DNA from: Tamlana carrageenivorans
Lineage (GTDB): Bacteria > Bacteroidota > Bacteroidia > Flavobacteriales > Flavobacteriaceae
Reading direction: 5' to 3'
NCBI RefSeq assembly: GCF_002893765.1
Contig: NZ_CP025938.1
Location: 1,798,001-1,862,000 of the forward strand
DNA: 64,000 nt
Position numbers and translations under genes: made by a program. How positions within the stretch are numbered: the first letter of the stretch is position 1; each line of letters opens with the position of its first letter. Positions 35,697 to 43,890 of the stretch are shown here, piece after piece. A model generated the notes under the pieces. The model saw nothing but the letters and a program-made list of their open reading frames with translations. It did no database searches and was not told the origin of the DNA.

Positions 35697-36776
35697 TAAC
35701 GCAACAAATCTAAATTAATAGATTTGTAATTATGGTACGAAAAAAACAGGTAGACTTACCCTTAAAGAAAGAATAAAGAATACAGATTGAGACTCTTTTA
35801 ACTGAAAAAAAGAATAAATCATACATCGCTATAACCATTAACAGAGCTCGATCTACGGTTACAAGAGAAGTTAATAAATGGGTGCAAACAGATAGAGATA
35901 AATACTCAGCAGAACTAGCTCATTGGTGCGCCAAAGATGATTACCTAAACAAAAGAAATATTGATAAAATATCTAAGTACCCTAGACTTCGAATTTATGT
36001 CTATAGGGGCTTATTATCACAATGGACTCCTGAACAAATTGCTGGAAGACTAAAAGAAGAATTCCCAAATGATCCTATAATGTCTATTTCTCACGAATCA
36101 ATTTATAGGTACATATATGCAAAGCCTCAAGCTAGTTTAAATAAAAAACTAATTAAACTCCTCGTACGCAAAAAAACAAGACGTAGACCCTCTAAAAAAA
36201 GACGCAGAACAGGATCTAAAATATTAAACCAAGTCAGTATAGACCTAAGGCCCGAGCATATTAACCTAAGAAATGAAATCGGACACTGGAAAGGAGATTT
36301 AATGATTGGGAAGGATCAAAAATCGGCTATTGGAACTATCGTAGAACGCAAATCTAGATATACATTAATTATCAAACTAAAAGCCAGGAACTCTAAGGAA
36401 ATTGCTAAAATGTTTTCTAAAGAACTTAACAAACTAGATCCCATATTCAAAAAATCTATGACCTACGATAATGGAATTGAAATGGCAAGACACGAAACAA
36501 TTACCAAGAAAACAGGTATGAAAATTTACTTTGCACACCCCTATTCTTCTTGGGAAAGAGGTACCAATGAAAACACTAACGGACTCATCAGAAGGTACCT
36601 CCCAAAAGGAACAGATTTTAACAAAATTGACTTAAATACATTCATCGAAATTCAAGAAAAATTAAACAATAGACCTCGTAAAATTATTGGATTTAAAACC
36701 CCTAATGAAGTTATGATAAAAGAACTAAAAATTGTAGCTTAGACTCATACAAAAAAAAGCAACGTTTGTTGCGTTA
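35697..36776 (+). mobile_element. IS30-family element
   Basis: Inverted ends TAACGCAACAAA (35697-35708) and TTTGTTGCGTTA (36765-36776), about 1.08 kb, one IS30-type transposase gene. GAAC flanks both ends and may be the target duplication. It sits at or in the right end of the IS21 element inside the Zn-finger IS256 element. Confidence 0.82.
35732..36742 (+). pseudogene. IS30-family transposase, N-terminus frameshifted
   Basis: The main frame (35882 onward, and open from about 35776) has RARSTVTREVNKWVQTDRDK, the IS30 HTH, PEQIAGRLKEEFPNDPIMSI, the rve motifs RNEIGHWKGDLMIGKDQKSA (first Asp), MTYDNGIEMARHE (second) and SSWERGTNENTNGLIRRYLP (Glu). Upstream, LTLKERIQIETLL is split between frames by an exact 7-base tandem repeat (AAGAATA at 35769-35775 and 35776-35782). 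This looks like a replication-slippage duplication that inactivated the gene unless an internal start is used. Confidence 0.82.
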
Positions 36777-37023
36777 GAACCTTGAATGCAGCACCAAAGA
36801 AGATTCTCCTTGCTGTAAGCATCCTTAAAGAGCATTAATCCAAAGCTTCTCCCCCAATATGTTGTATCCATTAAGACAATAACTTTCTTAGGTGTTATCT
36901 CTACGTCCTTTACTTGATGAAGATCTAGTTTACGTTGTATAATTCGCTTTGAACATCCATATTTCTGAGAAAGCTGTAAATAGGTCTGCTTTCCTCTGGT
37001 ATATTCATCCCAAAGAGAGTCTA

Positions 37024-38377
37024 GAGTTTATCCAAAATTTTGTGTTTTTGAAAAATAATTTCAAAATTCATAGGTTAAAATAATATAGATTATAACCTGT
37101 TTGGAAAACAAATATACAATTGATTGTAAATTTGGCCCCATTTAAATCGTGTTTTCTTCCATTTTTTGCTGATGCTTTGAGCTGCTAAATATATGGATTT
37201 CAGTGCTGCATCATCATGAGGGAAGACTTTTTTGTTGCGTGTATATTTTCTTAAACTGGCATTAAAACTCTCAATGATATTGGTAGTATATATAAGTTTT
37301 CTAATCTCTTTTGGGTAGTTTAAAAACGCGGTCAAATTATCCCAATTGTTTTCCCAAGACTGTACGGCAGAGAGGTATTTATCTTCCCAATTTTGTTTAA
37401 AGACTTCGAAAGCCTCTAAAGCGAATTTCTCATTATCGGCTTGATAAATAGCTTTAATATCGACCATTATTGATTTACGGTCCTTATAGCTCACATATTT
37501 TAAAGAGTTTCTAATTTGATGTACGATACATATTTGACGTATACTACCTGGAAAAATAGCTTCTACAGCTTTATCTAATCCAGAGAGGTTATCCGAACAC
37601 AGAAAGAAGATATCTTTTACGCCTCTAGAGCGCAGATCGTCTAAAATGGACATCCAAGCAGCTGCCTTTTCTGTCTCCACAATACTCATGCTCAAAATAT
37701 CTTGTTGCCCTTCGGTATTCACCCCTAAAACTATCATACAGGCTTTAGATATTACCTTGCCTTCTTGACGTATTTTATAATGAATAGCATCTATCCAGAC
37801 AATGGGATATACGTCTTCTAAAGGTCTATTCTGCCATTGTTTGATGTCTTCCAATAATTGATTGGTGATAATGGATACCTGTGATGTGGAATACTGCACT
37901 CCATAGGTACTTTCAATAAAATCAATAATATCGCTATTGCTCATACCTTTGGCGTAAAGCAGTTGAATACAATCTTCTAATTCTTGACTAATCGATTGAT
38001 GTTTGGGGACAATAACAGGCTCAAAGCTCGCTTGACGATCTCTGGGGATTTTGATGCGTTGTTCGCCGTTATGAGTCTTGATAGTTTTCTCTGAGAAACC
38101 ATTGCGCTGGTTGTTCTCAATTACAGAACCTCCTTTTTGAAACCCTAAGTGGGCAGTCATTTCTGCTTTTAAAAGTGATTCAATACCACGTTTAAGCAAC
38201 TGTTCCTTGACCTGGTCAAAGTCCTCCTTGTTGCTGATTTTGCCGATCAAGGCGTCTAATTGTTTTTCTAAGTCTGAGTTCATAAAATAAAAATTTAAAA
38301 GTAAATTTTTTGCCTATGAATTTCAAAATCATTTTTAAACTAACTAACAGCAAAAACACAAAATAGTTTACAGTCCC
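37024..38377 (-). mobile_element. IS256-family element, copy a
   Basis: 1354 bp. Ends GAGTTTATCC and GGGACTGTAAAC, both followed inward by ATTTTGTGTTTTTG. The 8-bp target duplication AGAGTCTA is at 37016-37023 and 38378-38385. Its transposase is identical over all 397 residues to that of the copy at 58135-59488, so both transposed recently. Inserted in the Zn-finger IS256 transposase gene. Confidence 0.96.
37090..38283 (-). CDS. IS256-family transposase, copy a
   Basis: 397 residues, full length. Mutator-type DDE transposase: MTAHLGFQKGG, KTHNGEQRIKIPRDRQASFE, LYAKGMSNSDIIDFIESTYG, IVWIDAIHYKIRQEGKVISK (first Asp), GVKDIFFLCSDNLSGLDKAV (second Asp), IVHQIRNSLKYVSYKDRK and YTTNIIESFNASLRKYTRNK (Glu). 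No defect is visible, so the element should be active. Confidence 0.96.
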   Translation of the reverse strand: MNSDLEKQLDALIGKISNKEDFDQVKEQLLKRGIESLLKAEMTAHLGFQKGGSVIENNQRNGFSEKTIKTHNGEQRIKIPRDRQASFEPVIVPKHQSISQELEDCIQLLYAKGMSNSDIIDFIESTYGVQYSTSQVSIITNQLLEDIKQWQNRPLEDVYPIVWIDAIHYKIRQEGKVISKACMIVLGVNTEGQQDILSMSIVETEKAAAWMSILDDLRSRGVKDIFFLCSDNLSGLDKAVEAIFPGSIRQICIVHQIRNSLKYVSYKDRKSIMVDIKAIYQADNEKFALEAFEVFKQNWEDKYLSAVQSWENNWDNLTAFLNYPKEIRKLIYTTNIIESFNASLRKYTRNKKVFPHDDAALKSIYLAAQSISKKWKKTRFKWGQIYNQLYICFPNRL

Positions 38378-38590
38378 AGAGTCTACTTGAATTTCTTTTC
38401 CTCCAGTAAAAACACTTTTACAATTCAAACATTTATAACGCTGTTTTTCTAATCTAACACCATATTTATGGGTTAGTAAGCTATTACAAAATTTACATTT
38501 TTTTTATTCAAAGCCTTTGATTTGCTTCAAAGCTAATAAACATAAGCTCTTCGAAAGGATTTACCAACCATTTTGTCCATTACATCAAAA

Positions 38591-38737
38591 ATGAAAATTC
38601 TTAAAATCACCTTATTAGTAGCAGCCATTATTACTTTGTTTACTTCATGTACTAAAGAAGATTTGCATGAAGACGACAAACTCGTCGAGGAACTAACAAC
38701 GACCTTAATTACAGGTGGAAATGTAGTTGAGCGTTAA
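38591..38737 (+). CDS. 48-residue lipoprotein with conserved C-terminus, copy 2
   Basis: MKILKITLLVAAI signal peptide, lipobox FTSC, TKEDLHEDDK, C-terminus TTLITGGNVVER. Its ATG lies inside the right-hand target duplication (AAAAATGA) of the Zn-finger IS256 element. The coding sequence is therefore intact but its original upstream leader now lies 6.1 kb away. It is followed after 50 bases by copy 3. Confidence 0.85.
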   Translation: MKILKITLLVAAIITLFTSCTKEDLHEDDKLVEELTTTLITGGNVVER

Positions 38738-38787
38738 AAAAAAGATTACAAATATAATATCTAATGACAATTAATAAAAACGTAAAA

Positions 38788-38934
38788 ATGAAAATTCTTA
38801 AAATTACCTTATTAATTGCAGTCTTTATAACAATTTTTGCTTCGTGTACAGAGCAAGACCTACAAGAAGATGACATGCTTACTGATGAACCAACAACGAC
38901 GTTAATCACAGGCGGAAATGTAGTTGAGCGCTAA
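38788..38934 (+). CDS. 48-residue lipoprotein with conserved C-terminus, copy 3
   Basis: MKILKITLLIAVF signal peptide, lipobox FASC, TEQDLQEDDM, C-terminus TTLITGGNVVER. It is preceded by a leader ending AACGTAAAA just before ATG, the same as the original leader of copy 2. It lies 106 bases upstream of the histidine kinase gene. Confidence 0.85.
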   Translation: MKILKITLLIAVFITIFASCTEQDLQEDDMLTDEPTTTLITGGNVVER

Positions 38935-39009
38935 TTAGGTATTTGTAAATTTAGATGGCTTTTTATATAGGTTTGATCATCGGTTTTAGATAAATTGAAA
39001 AATTATAGA

Positions 39010-39017
39010 TACATTTG
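39010..39017 (+). promoter_or_regulatory. -7 element of the histidine kinase gene
   Basis: TACATTTG matches TAnnTTTG and lies 24 bases before the TTG start at 39041, so the kinase can be transcribed apart from the lipoprotein genes. Confidence 0.45.
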
Positions 39018-39040
39018 AAGGTGTTTACCCCCTGATACTT

Positions 39041-41065
39041 TTGAAACGCTTTATTTTCTTTTTATTCTCGATAGTCTTGTGTGTTAATCTTTCTTTTACT
39101 CAGAATTATAGTAAAGAAAAGTTTGACAGGGTACTCTATTATTTAAGTGAGTCGAGTAATCCAGAGCATAATTTAGAGGAAAAAAAGGAACTTGTTTTAA
39201 AAGCTAAGGATTTAGCGTTTGATATGAATAGCTATTCCCTATTGTTGCAGTGTAACCAAAAACTTTTAGAATTAGATAAGGAAATGGGACATAGTGGTTC
39301 CTTTCTAAAATTGAGTCATGAAAACTTACAACTAGCAGAAAAGTTTAAAGATACGACTACCATAGCTCAAATAAATAAAAACTTAGGCTATTATTATTTT
39401 GATAAACAGGTCGATAGTGCACATTTTTATAACCATCGCGCGGAGAAATTGTTTAAACAATTAAATGATCATTATAATACGGCTGCAGTATTATTAGATA
39501 TCGCTTTGCTTCAACGTGGTGCCAAGGATTATACAGGTAGTGAACTGACGTCAATTGAAGGCATCATGCTTTTAAACAAAATAAAAAAACCGACAAAAGA
39601 GGTTATTCAAAAAAAGGCATTTTTCTATAATAATTTAGGGGTGGTTTTTAATGGTTTAGAGCAATATGATAAATCTATTGAATATCAAAATAAGTCTATA
39701 GAACTCAAGTTAAGGTTAAAAGGAAATAATAAGGCGGCTATAGATTTTTCAAAAAACAACTTAGGAAACGTATTAAAAAATGCCGGACAATATGAGTTAG
39801 CATTAAAGACTTTAGGGGAAGTTCTTGAAGATGAAACTTTAGAAAATGAATCACCCGAATTTTACGCCATCGTCCTCGACAACTATGCACACACTTTATA
39901 TTTGTCGAATGATAGAGACGCCTTGCCAGGTTTATATCATAAAGCCTTGAAAGCAAGCAAAGCTGCCGGTATAGATGGTTATAATTCTATAATCATTTTT
40001 CAACATTTAGCCGAATATTCTAATGATTTGGGATTGAAGGATTCCGCTAAATATTATGGTTATGAAGCCAAGCGTATTGCAGAAAAATATTATAATGACG
40101 CCCTCTTGAAATCATTATTATTACTTTCAAAAATTGAGGAAGGCGAGGTTGCTGCCAACCATTTAAGAAATTATGTGCGACTTAATGATAGCCTTCAGAA
40201 AAGTGAACGGGCTATTAGAAATAAGTTTACTAGAATTAAGTTTGAAACTAATGAGATAGAAGAGGAGAATATTAGAATAGCACGCGAGCGCATGTGGTTG
40301 TTAGTTATTTCAATTGTAGTTATTGTGGCTTCTATTTTATTATACATCATATTTACACAGCGCAATAAAAATAAGAAGTTAGAGTTTATTCAACAACAAC
40401 AACAAACCAACGAAGAAATTTATAATCTTTTACTTGCTCAAAATGAAGTTGTTGAGGATGCTCGAGCTTTAGAAAAGAAACGTATTTCGGAAGAGTTACA
40501 TGATGGTGTGCTAGGGAAACTTTTTGGTGCTCGTTTAAGTTTGGATAGCTTAAATACCAATACGAGTCCCGAGGCCATGAAAACAAGAAGCCAGTATATT
40601 GCTGAGCTTAAAATGATAGAAGAAGACATTAGAAAAGTCTCACATGAGTTAAATGCCGATTTTGTTTCGGGTTCTGGTTTTAGAGGTATTATTAAAACCT
40701 TAGTGGAGACCCAAACTGTAGCTTACGGACTTGAATATAAATTAGAATGGCAGTCTACTATCGATTGGGATGAGGTTTCAAATAAAATAAAAATTCATTT
40801 TTATAGAATTATTCAAGAGGCGCTCCACAATATTTATAAACATGCTAATGCAAGTAAAGTGAATCTTGTTTTTAAATTGGAAAATAATGCCGTTTGTTTA
40901 AGTATTATTGATGACGGTGTTGGATTTGATGTGAGCAGAACAAAATCTGGCATTGGCCTTAAAAACATGACCTCAAGAATAAAGGAAATACAAGGAAAAA
41001 TAGACATAATTTCTAAAAAAATAGAAGGAGGAACCACGGTAAATATAGATGTCCCCATATCTTAA
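39041..41065 (+). CDS. Sensor histidine kinase with periplasmic TPR domain
   Basis: 674 residues. TTG start, then a signal peptide (KRFIFFLFSIVLCVNLSFTQ). Residues about 60-410 are helical TPR repeats (TTIAQINKNLGYYYF; AFFYNNLGVVFNGLEQYDKS; NNLGNVLKNAGQYELALKTL). One membrane segment near 418-438 (WLLVISIVVIVASILLYIIF) and a short coiled coil with poly-Gln follow. The transmitter is of HisKA_3 type: KKRISEELHDGVLGKLFGAR with the phospho-accepting His near 487, and an HATPase domain with EALHNIYKHANASKVNLVF and DDGVGFDVS, SGIGLKNMTSRIKE. This is the NarX-like class. It is paired with the response regulator 9 bases downstream. Confidence 0.93.
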   Translation: MKRFIFFLFSIVLCVNLSFTQNYSKEKFDRVLYYLSESSNPEHNLEEKKELVLKAKDLAFDMNSYSLLLQCNQKLLELDKEMGHSGSFLKLSHENLQLAEKFKDTTTIAQINKNLGYYYFDKQVDSAHFYNHRAEKLFKQLNDHYNTAAVLLDIALLQRGAKDYTGSELTSIEGIMLLNKIKKPTKEVIQKKAFFYNNLGVVFNGLEQYDKSIEYQNKSIELKLRLKGNNKAAIDFSKNNLGNVLKNAGQYELALKTLGEVLEDETLENESPEFYAIVLDNYAHTLYLSNDRDALPGLYHKALKASKAAGIDGYNSIIIFQHLAEYSNDLGLKDSAKYYGYEAKRIAEKYYNDALLKSLLLLSKIEEGEVAANHLRNYVRLNDSLQKSERAIRNKFTRIKFETNEIEEENIRIARERMWLLVISIVVIVASILLYIIFTQRNKNKKLEFIQQQQQTNEEIYNLLLAQNEVVEDARALEKKRISEELHDGVLGKLFGARLSLDSLNTNTSPEAMKTRSQYIAELKMIEEDIRKVSHELNADFVSGSGFRGIIKTLVETQTVAYGLEYKLEWQSTIDWDEVSNKIKIHFYRIIQEALHNIYKHANASKVNLVFKLENNAVCLSIIDDGVGFDVSRTKSGIGLKNMTSRIKEIQGKIDIISKKIEGGTTVNIDVPIS

Positions 41066-41074
41066 CCCTTAAAT

Positions 41075-41749
41075 ATGACTGAAACTATTAAAATACTTAT
41101 GATTGATGATCACCCCATGATTATTGAGGGGTATCAAAACACGTTGCTGTATACCAAACGCGACAATCAAGAACTAGAAATTGAAATCGCTCATAACTGC
41201 GATGAAGCGCTTAGGGCCATAAACAAGGCTGTAAAAACAGACAGGTCCTTTGATGTGTTATTCGTAGATATCAGTTTGCCAGCGTCAACTGATGGAAGTA
41301 TGAATTCTGGCGAAGATTTAGCCGAATTTGCTAGAAAGGTATTGCCCCAATCCAAAATAATCATTTTAACTATGTTTAATGAGTCGTTTAGAATTCATAA
41401 CATTATTAAAACGATAAATCCGGAAGGCTTGTTAATTAAAAGTGATTTAACATCTAACGAATTAGCCAACGCTTTTCAAACGGTTATGGATAATGTGCCT
41501 TTTTATAGTGCTACAGTAAATCAATTAATACGCAGAACCATTAGCAGTGATATTGTGATTGACGATAAGAATCGAAAAATACTCCACTTACTTTCACAAG
41601 GTGTTAAAACTAAAAATTTAGCCGCGCATTTAGATATTTCTTTAAGTGCTATAGAAAAGCGCAAAAAGCAACTTCGTGATCTTTTTGAAGTTGAAGATGG
41701 ACAGGATGAGACCCTTCTAAATCAAGCACGTAAAAAAGGATTTGTATAA
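41075..41749 (+). CDS. LuxR/NarL-type response regulator
   Basis: 224 residues. The receiver domain has MIDDHPMIIEGYQNTLLYTK with the acidic pair, phospho-accepting Asp near residue 64 in VLFVDISLPAS, and the Lys in LLIKSDLTSNE. The HTH has HLLSQGVKTKNLAAHLDISL and SAIEKRKKQLRDLFEV, a LuxR-type recognition helix. Nine bases separate it from the kinase gene, so the two form an operon. The obvious candidate targets are the upstream lipoprotein promoter and the kinase promoter. Confidence 0.93.
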   Translation: MTETIKILMIDDHPMIIEGYQNTLLYTKRDNQELEIEIAHNCDEALRAINKAVKTDRSFDVLFVDISLPASTDGSMNSGEDLAEFARKVLPQSKIIILTMFNESFRIHNIIKTINPEGLLIKSDLTSNELANAFQTVMDNVPFYSATVNQLIRRTISSDIVIDDKNRKILHLLSQGVKTKNLAAHLDISLSAIEKRKKQLRDLFEVEDGQDETLLNQARKKGFV

Positions 41750-41894
41750 AAAGTACCGTTAAAAATAAAAATTATTACTTTTTTAGACATTATTTGTTTA
41801 TTTTTAACATGTTAAAAAGCTGAAAATCAACTACTTGATCTGTTTCCGTAAGTTTGATGCGGGTTTTCCGCAGTTAGAAAAGAATCATGTTATA

Positions 41895-42008
41895 TATCTT
41901 TGTGGTATCAACAATTCAAAAATTAATTAATCCCTCAATTTTTTAGTTGATAATAGCAATTTACATAACCCTGTGGAGGTGAGAGACCCACAGGGTTCTT
42001 CTTTTTTA
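41895..42008 (+). ncRNA. Candidate small RNA with own promoter and terminator
   Basis: TATCTTTG at 41895-41902 fits the -7 consensus. About 100 bases later comes a strong terminator: AACCCTGTGG (41967-41976) with CCACAGGGTT (41988-41997) and a T-rich tail. Between them TATCAAC (41906-41912) pairs with GTTGATA (41946-41952). No start-to-stop frame of useful length lies inside. No clear -33 box is seen. Confidence 0.5.
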
Positions 42009-42287
42009 AAAGTTTCCTTTTTTATAGATTACGCTTCTTTTAAAGAAATTGTGAAGTTTTAAAACCTTAGTTTTAATTAAGGTCATGATGTTTTGCGTCT
42101 CCGCAACTTTAGGTGCCTATTCTATGACACCTTTTTTTGCTTGATGACGTTGTTGCTTTGAAACTTTGTATCTCTACCGTTTTTTAAGTCCGTATTTCTA
42201 TATCACAAGGCTCAGTGTATTAGGTTTTTCCCTTTTTGTCAACATAAAATCTAAAAATATTGTACTTTTCGGTTTCAGTTGTAATCC
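42009..42287. other. Gene-free region with a second terminator-like hairpin
   Basis: A hairpin TTGCG/CGCAA near 42094-42107, then AGGTG/CACCT (42111-42132) with seven T, suggest the end of another short transcript. A TACTTTTC near 42263 may be the promoter of the lipoprotein gene at 42288. Nothing else is seen. Confidence 0.4.
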
Positions 42288-42764
42288 ATGAAACACGCTA
42301 TTGTTTTTTTATTGGTTTTAATGCTTTCGTCTTGCGAGTATTTTAAAGTAAAAAAAACATCTTCAGAAGCCATTTTAAATGAAGAGTTGAAGACTTTTAA
42401 TTGGAATGATGTTGATGAATACCCTAATTTTACAGTTTGTGATGAATCGGCAAGTAAAGCTGCGCGACAAACATGTTTTCAAAACACGTTAACCCATCAT
42501 ATCACCAATTTTTTGCAAGATGAAGGGATTGTGGTTTCTCGAGATATTAATGATACCATTTTATTGGAATTTCAAGTGTCTAAAACAGGTGATTTATCTT
42601 TAATTAATGCCAGTGTTGATAGCTTAACCATCGATGAAATCCCAAATATTGATGATTTACTAAATCAGAGTCTAACCGGTTTGCCTAGAATTTTTCCAGC
42701 CATTAAACGTGGTCAGCAAGTCACTACAGAATTTAAGCTGCCTTTAATAATACGTGTTAATTAG
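42288..42764 (+). CDS. Lipoprotein with TonB-C-like domain
   Basis: 158 residues. Signal peptide with lipobox LSSC near residue 16. The C-terminal 90 residues (TLTHHITNFLQDEGIVVSRD; ILLEFQVSKTGDLSLINASV; TGLPRIFPAIKRGQQVTTEF; LPLIIRVN end) have the order of a TonB C-terminal-type domain (helix, VxFxVxxxGxLxxxxV strands, P-hairpin, FxLPIxFR-like end) common in Bacteroidota. No transmembrane energizer is adjacent, so it is not a full TonB. It converges with the glycosyltransferase gene, one base apart. Confidence 0.65.
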   Translation: MKHAIVFLLVLMLSSCEYFKVKKTSSEAILNEELKTFNWNDVDEYPNFTVCDESASKAARQTCFQNTLTHHITNFLQDEGIVVSRDINDTILLEFQVSKTGDLSLINASVDSLTIDEIPNIDDLLNQSLTGLPRIFPAIKRGQQVTTEFKLPLIIRVN

Positions 42765-42765
42765 C

Positions 42766-43890
42766 CTAGCGCTTAAAAGTTCTGCCTTTCCAGTTGTAGT
42801 TTGAAAATAAGGCCATAAATGCCACGTAAACATTAAAAAAAGGATAAAGGAAGGCGCTTACCACGAAATTTTTTAAAATAGAAGTCTGTTTAAAAAAACG
42901 AGCCGTTTTATAGAGCAGGTAAAAGTCGGTCCCGCACTTTAGTACAAAGGTTATGCTGAGGTTTTTAAATGAAAATAGACCAAACAAACTAAGTATTAGT
43001 CCAATAACGAGGAGTAGGTTTGTAGCGAATACAAGAACACCAGTAAGTTTTCCAAAACCATTTTTATAGGCTGTGGTTTTTGCAGCCCAACGCACCCGTT
43101 GTGAAATGAGTTGCTTCCAGTTTTCTTGGGCATTTGTTTTAATAATGGCCGTTTGGCATTTCAAATAGTTAACCCGATTTGCTTGCTTATCAAGGGCTTT
43201 TTCTAACAAAAACAAATCGTCGCCACTAGCAATATTCGTGTTGCCTTCAAAGCCAGAAACTTCTGTGAATAATGATTTTTTATAAGCAAAATTAGCACCA
43301 TTACACAAAAAAGGCGTCTTTAGGCCAAACCCTCCAATCGTAGCACCTTGTAAACTCAAAATATCAAGACATTGAAAACGGTTTAAAAATGAACTTTTCA
43401 CATGGTAAGTTACAGGGCCAGCAATGCAATAAGCACCGGTTTTTTGAATAAAAGCATCAAAGCTGTCTAACCAAAATTCTGGCAAAATACAATCGGCATC
43501 GGTGGTAATTATCCAGTCGTGATTTGACTTACTGATAGCAGAAGTTATCGCATCCTTTTTTGGGGAATTTGAGTTTCTTTCATTGGGTATTATTTTTAGA
43601 TCAATGCGCTGGTCTTTAGTTAAATTATGTATCAGCTTAACGGAGTCGTCTTCCGAGGCATCGTCAACTAAAATGACTTCAAATAAGGTTTTAGGGTAGT
43701 TAAGATTGAAAATCGATGCTAATAATTGAGGCAGGTTTTTAGCTTCATTACGGAAAGGAATCACTACAGAAAACTTGGTTGCCGGTTTTTTTATTGTACC
43801 ATTAAAAATTTTAATCTGACTGCAACCGTACGCTAAACTACCAATTAGGATAACATAAAGGATGAGAATGGCTGTGTATAAAAACATCAT
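42766..43890 (-). CDS. Membrane-bound family 2 glycosyltransferase
   Basis: 374 residues. An N-terminal membrane segment precedes a GT-A core: KFSVVIPFRNEAKNLPQLLA, VILVDDASEDDS, WIITTDADCILPEFWLDSF (DxD), FLCNGANFAYKKSLF, NIASGDDLFLLEKAL and the QxxRW motif in SQRVRWAAKTTAY. Two or three C-terminal membrane segments follow (LLLVIGLILSLFGLF and others). This is the architecture of processive or lipid-acceptor GT2 enzymes. It overlaps the upstream membrane-protein gene by four bases (ATGA), so translation is coupled. Acceptor unknown. Confidence 0.87.
   Translation of the reverse strand: MMFLYTAILILYVILIGSLAYGCSQIKIFNGTIKKPATKFSVVIPFRNEAKNLPQLLASIFNLNYPKTLFEVILVDDASEDDSVKLIHNLTKDQRIDLKIIPNERNSNSPKKDAITSAISKSNHDWIITTDADCILPEFWLDSFDAFIQKTGAYCIAGPVTYHVKSSFLNRFQCLDILSLQGATIGGFGLKTPFLCNGANFAYKKSLFTEVSGFEGNTNIASGDDLFLLEKALDKQANRVNYLKCQTAIIKTNAQENWKQLISQRVRWAAKTTAYKNGFGKLTGVLVFATNLLLVIGLILSLFGLFSFKNLSITFVLKCGTDFYLLYKTARFFKQTSILKNFVVSAFLYPFFNVYVAFMALFSNYNWKGRTFKR

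Larger units (their letters stand above)
32502..38511 (-). pseudogene. IS256-type transposase, variant with N-terminal Zn finger, in three pieces
   Basis: N-terminal piece (about 38511-38386): NKKKCKFCNSLLTHKYG and RYKCLNCKSVFTGGKE, a CxxC...CxxC zinc ribbon. Middle piece (about 37023-36790): LDSLWDEYTRGKQTYLQLSQ, an HTH-like KYGCSKRIIQRKLD, then VIVLMDTTYWGRSFGLMLF with the first catalytic Asp and KENLLW. C-terminal piece (about 33072-32502): VKSETNALYIKGINELKSKG, IVCDGRKGL, LCQFHQVAAIRRY, and NTTNMIDGHFSDLKNKLRNH with the final acidic residue. The apparent start at 33128 (MARFDRNTW) is IS21 end sequence read in frame, not a true N-terminus. Confidence 0.85.
32468..38586 (-). mobile_element. 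Zn-finger-type IS256 element, itself hit by three other IS
   Basis: The ends share TAATRGACAAAATGGTTGGT as inverted repeats (about 32472-32491 and 38563-38582). The 8-bp target duplication AAAAATGA is at 32460-32467 and 38587-38594. Its single transposase gene is scattered in three pieces by an IS21-type (about 33071-35690), an IS30-type (about 35697-36776) and an IS256-type (37024-38377) insertion. The target was the start codon of lipoprotein copy 2. Confidence 0.88.

Noticed and set aside
32270..38934. Toxin-antitoxin type I peptides
   Set aside because: The three small ORFs have a lipobox Cys and an acidic hydrophilic mature part rather than a lone membrane helix, and no antisense RNA signals were seen.
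30976..42008. LacI regulator as part of the lipoprotein-kinase system
   Set aside because: It is followed by a terminator-like hairpin and about 290 bp before lipoprotein copy 1; neighbourhood alone is not enough to link them.
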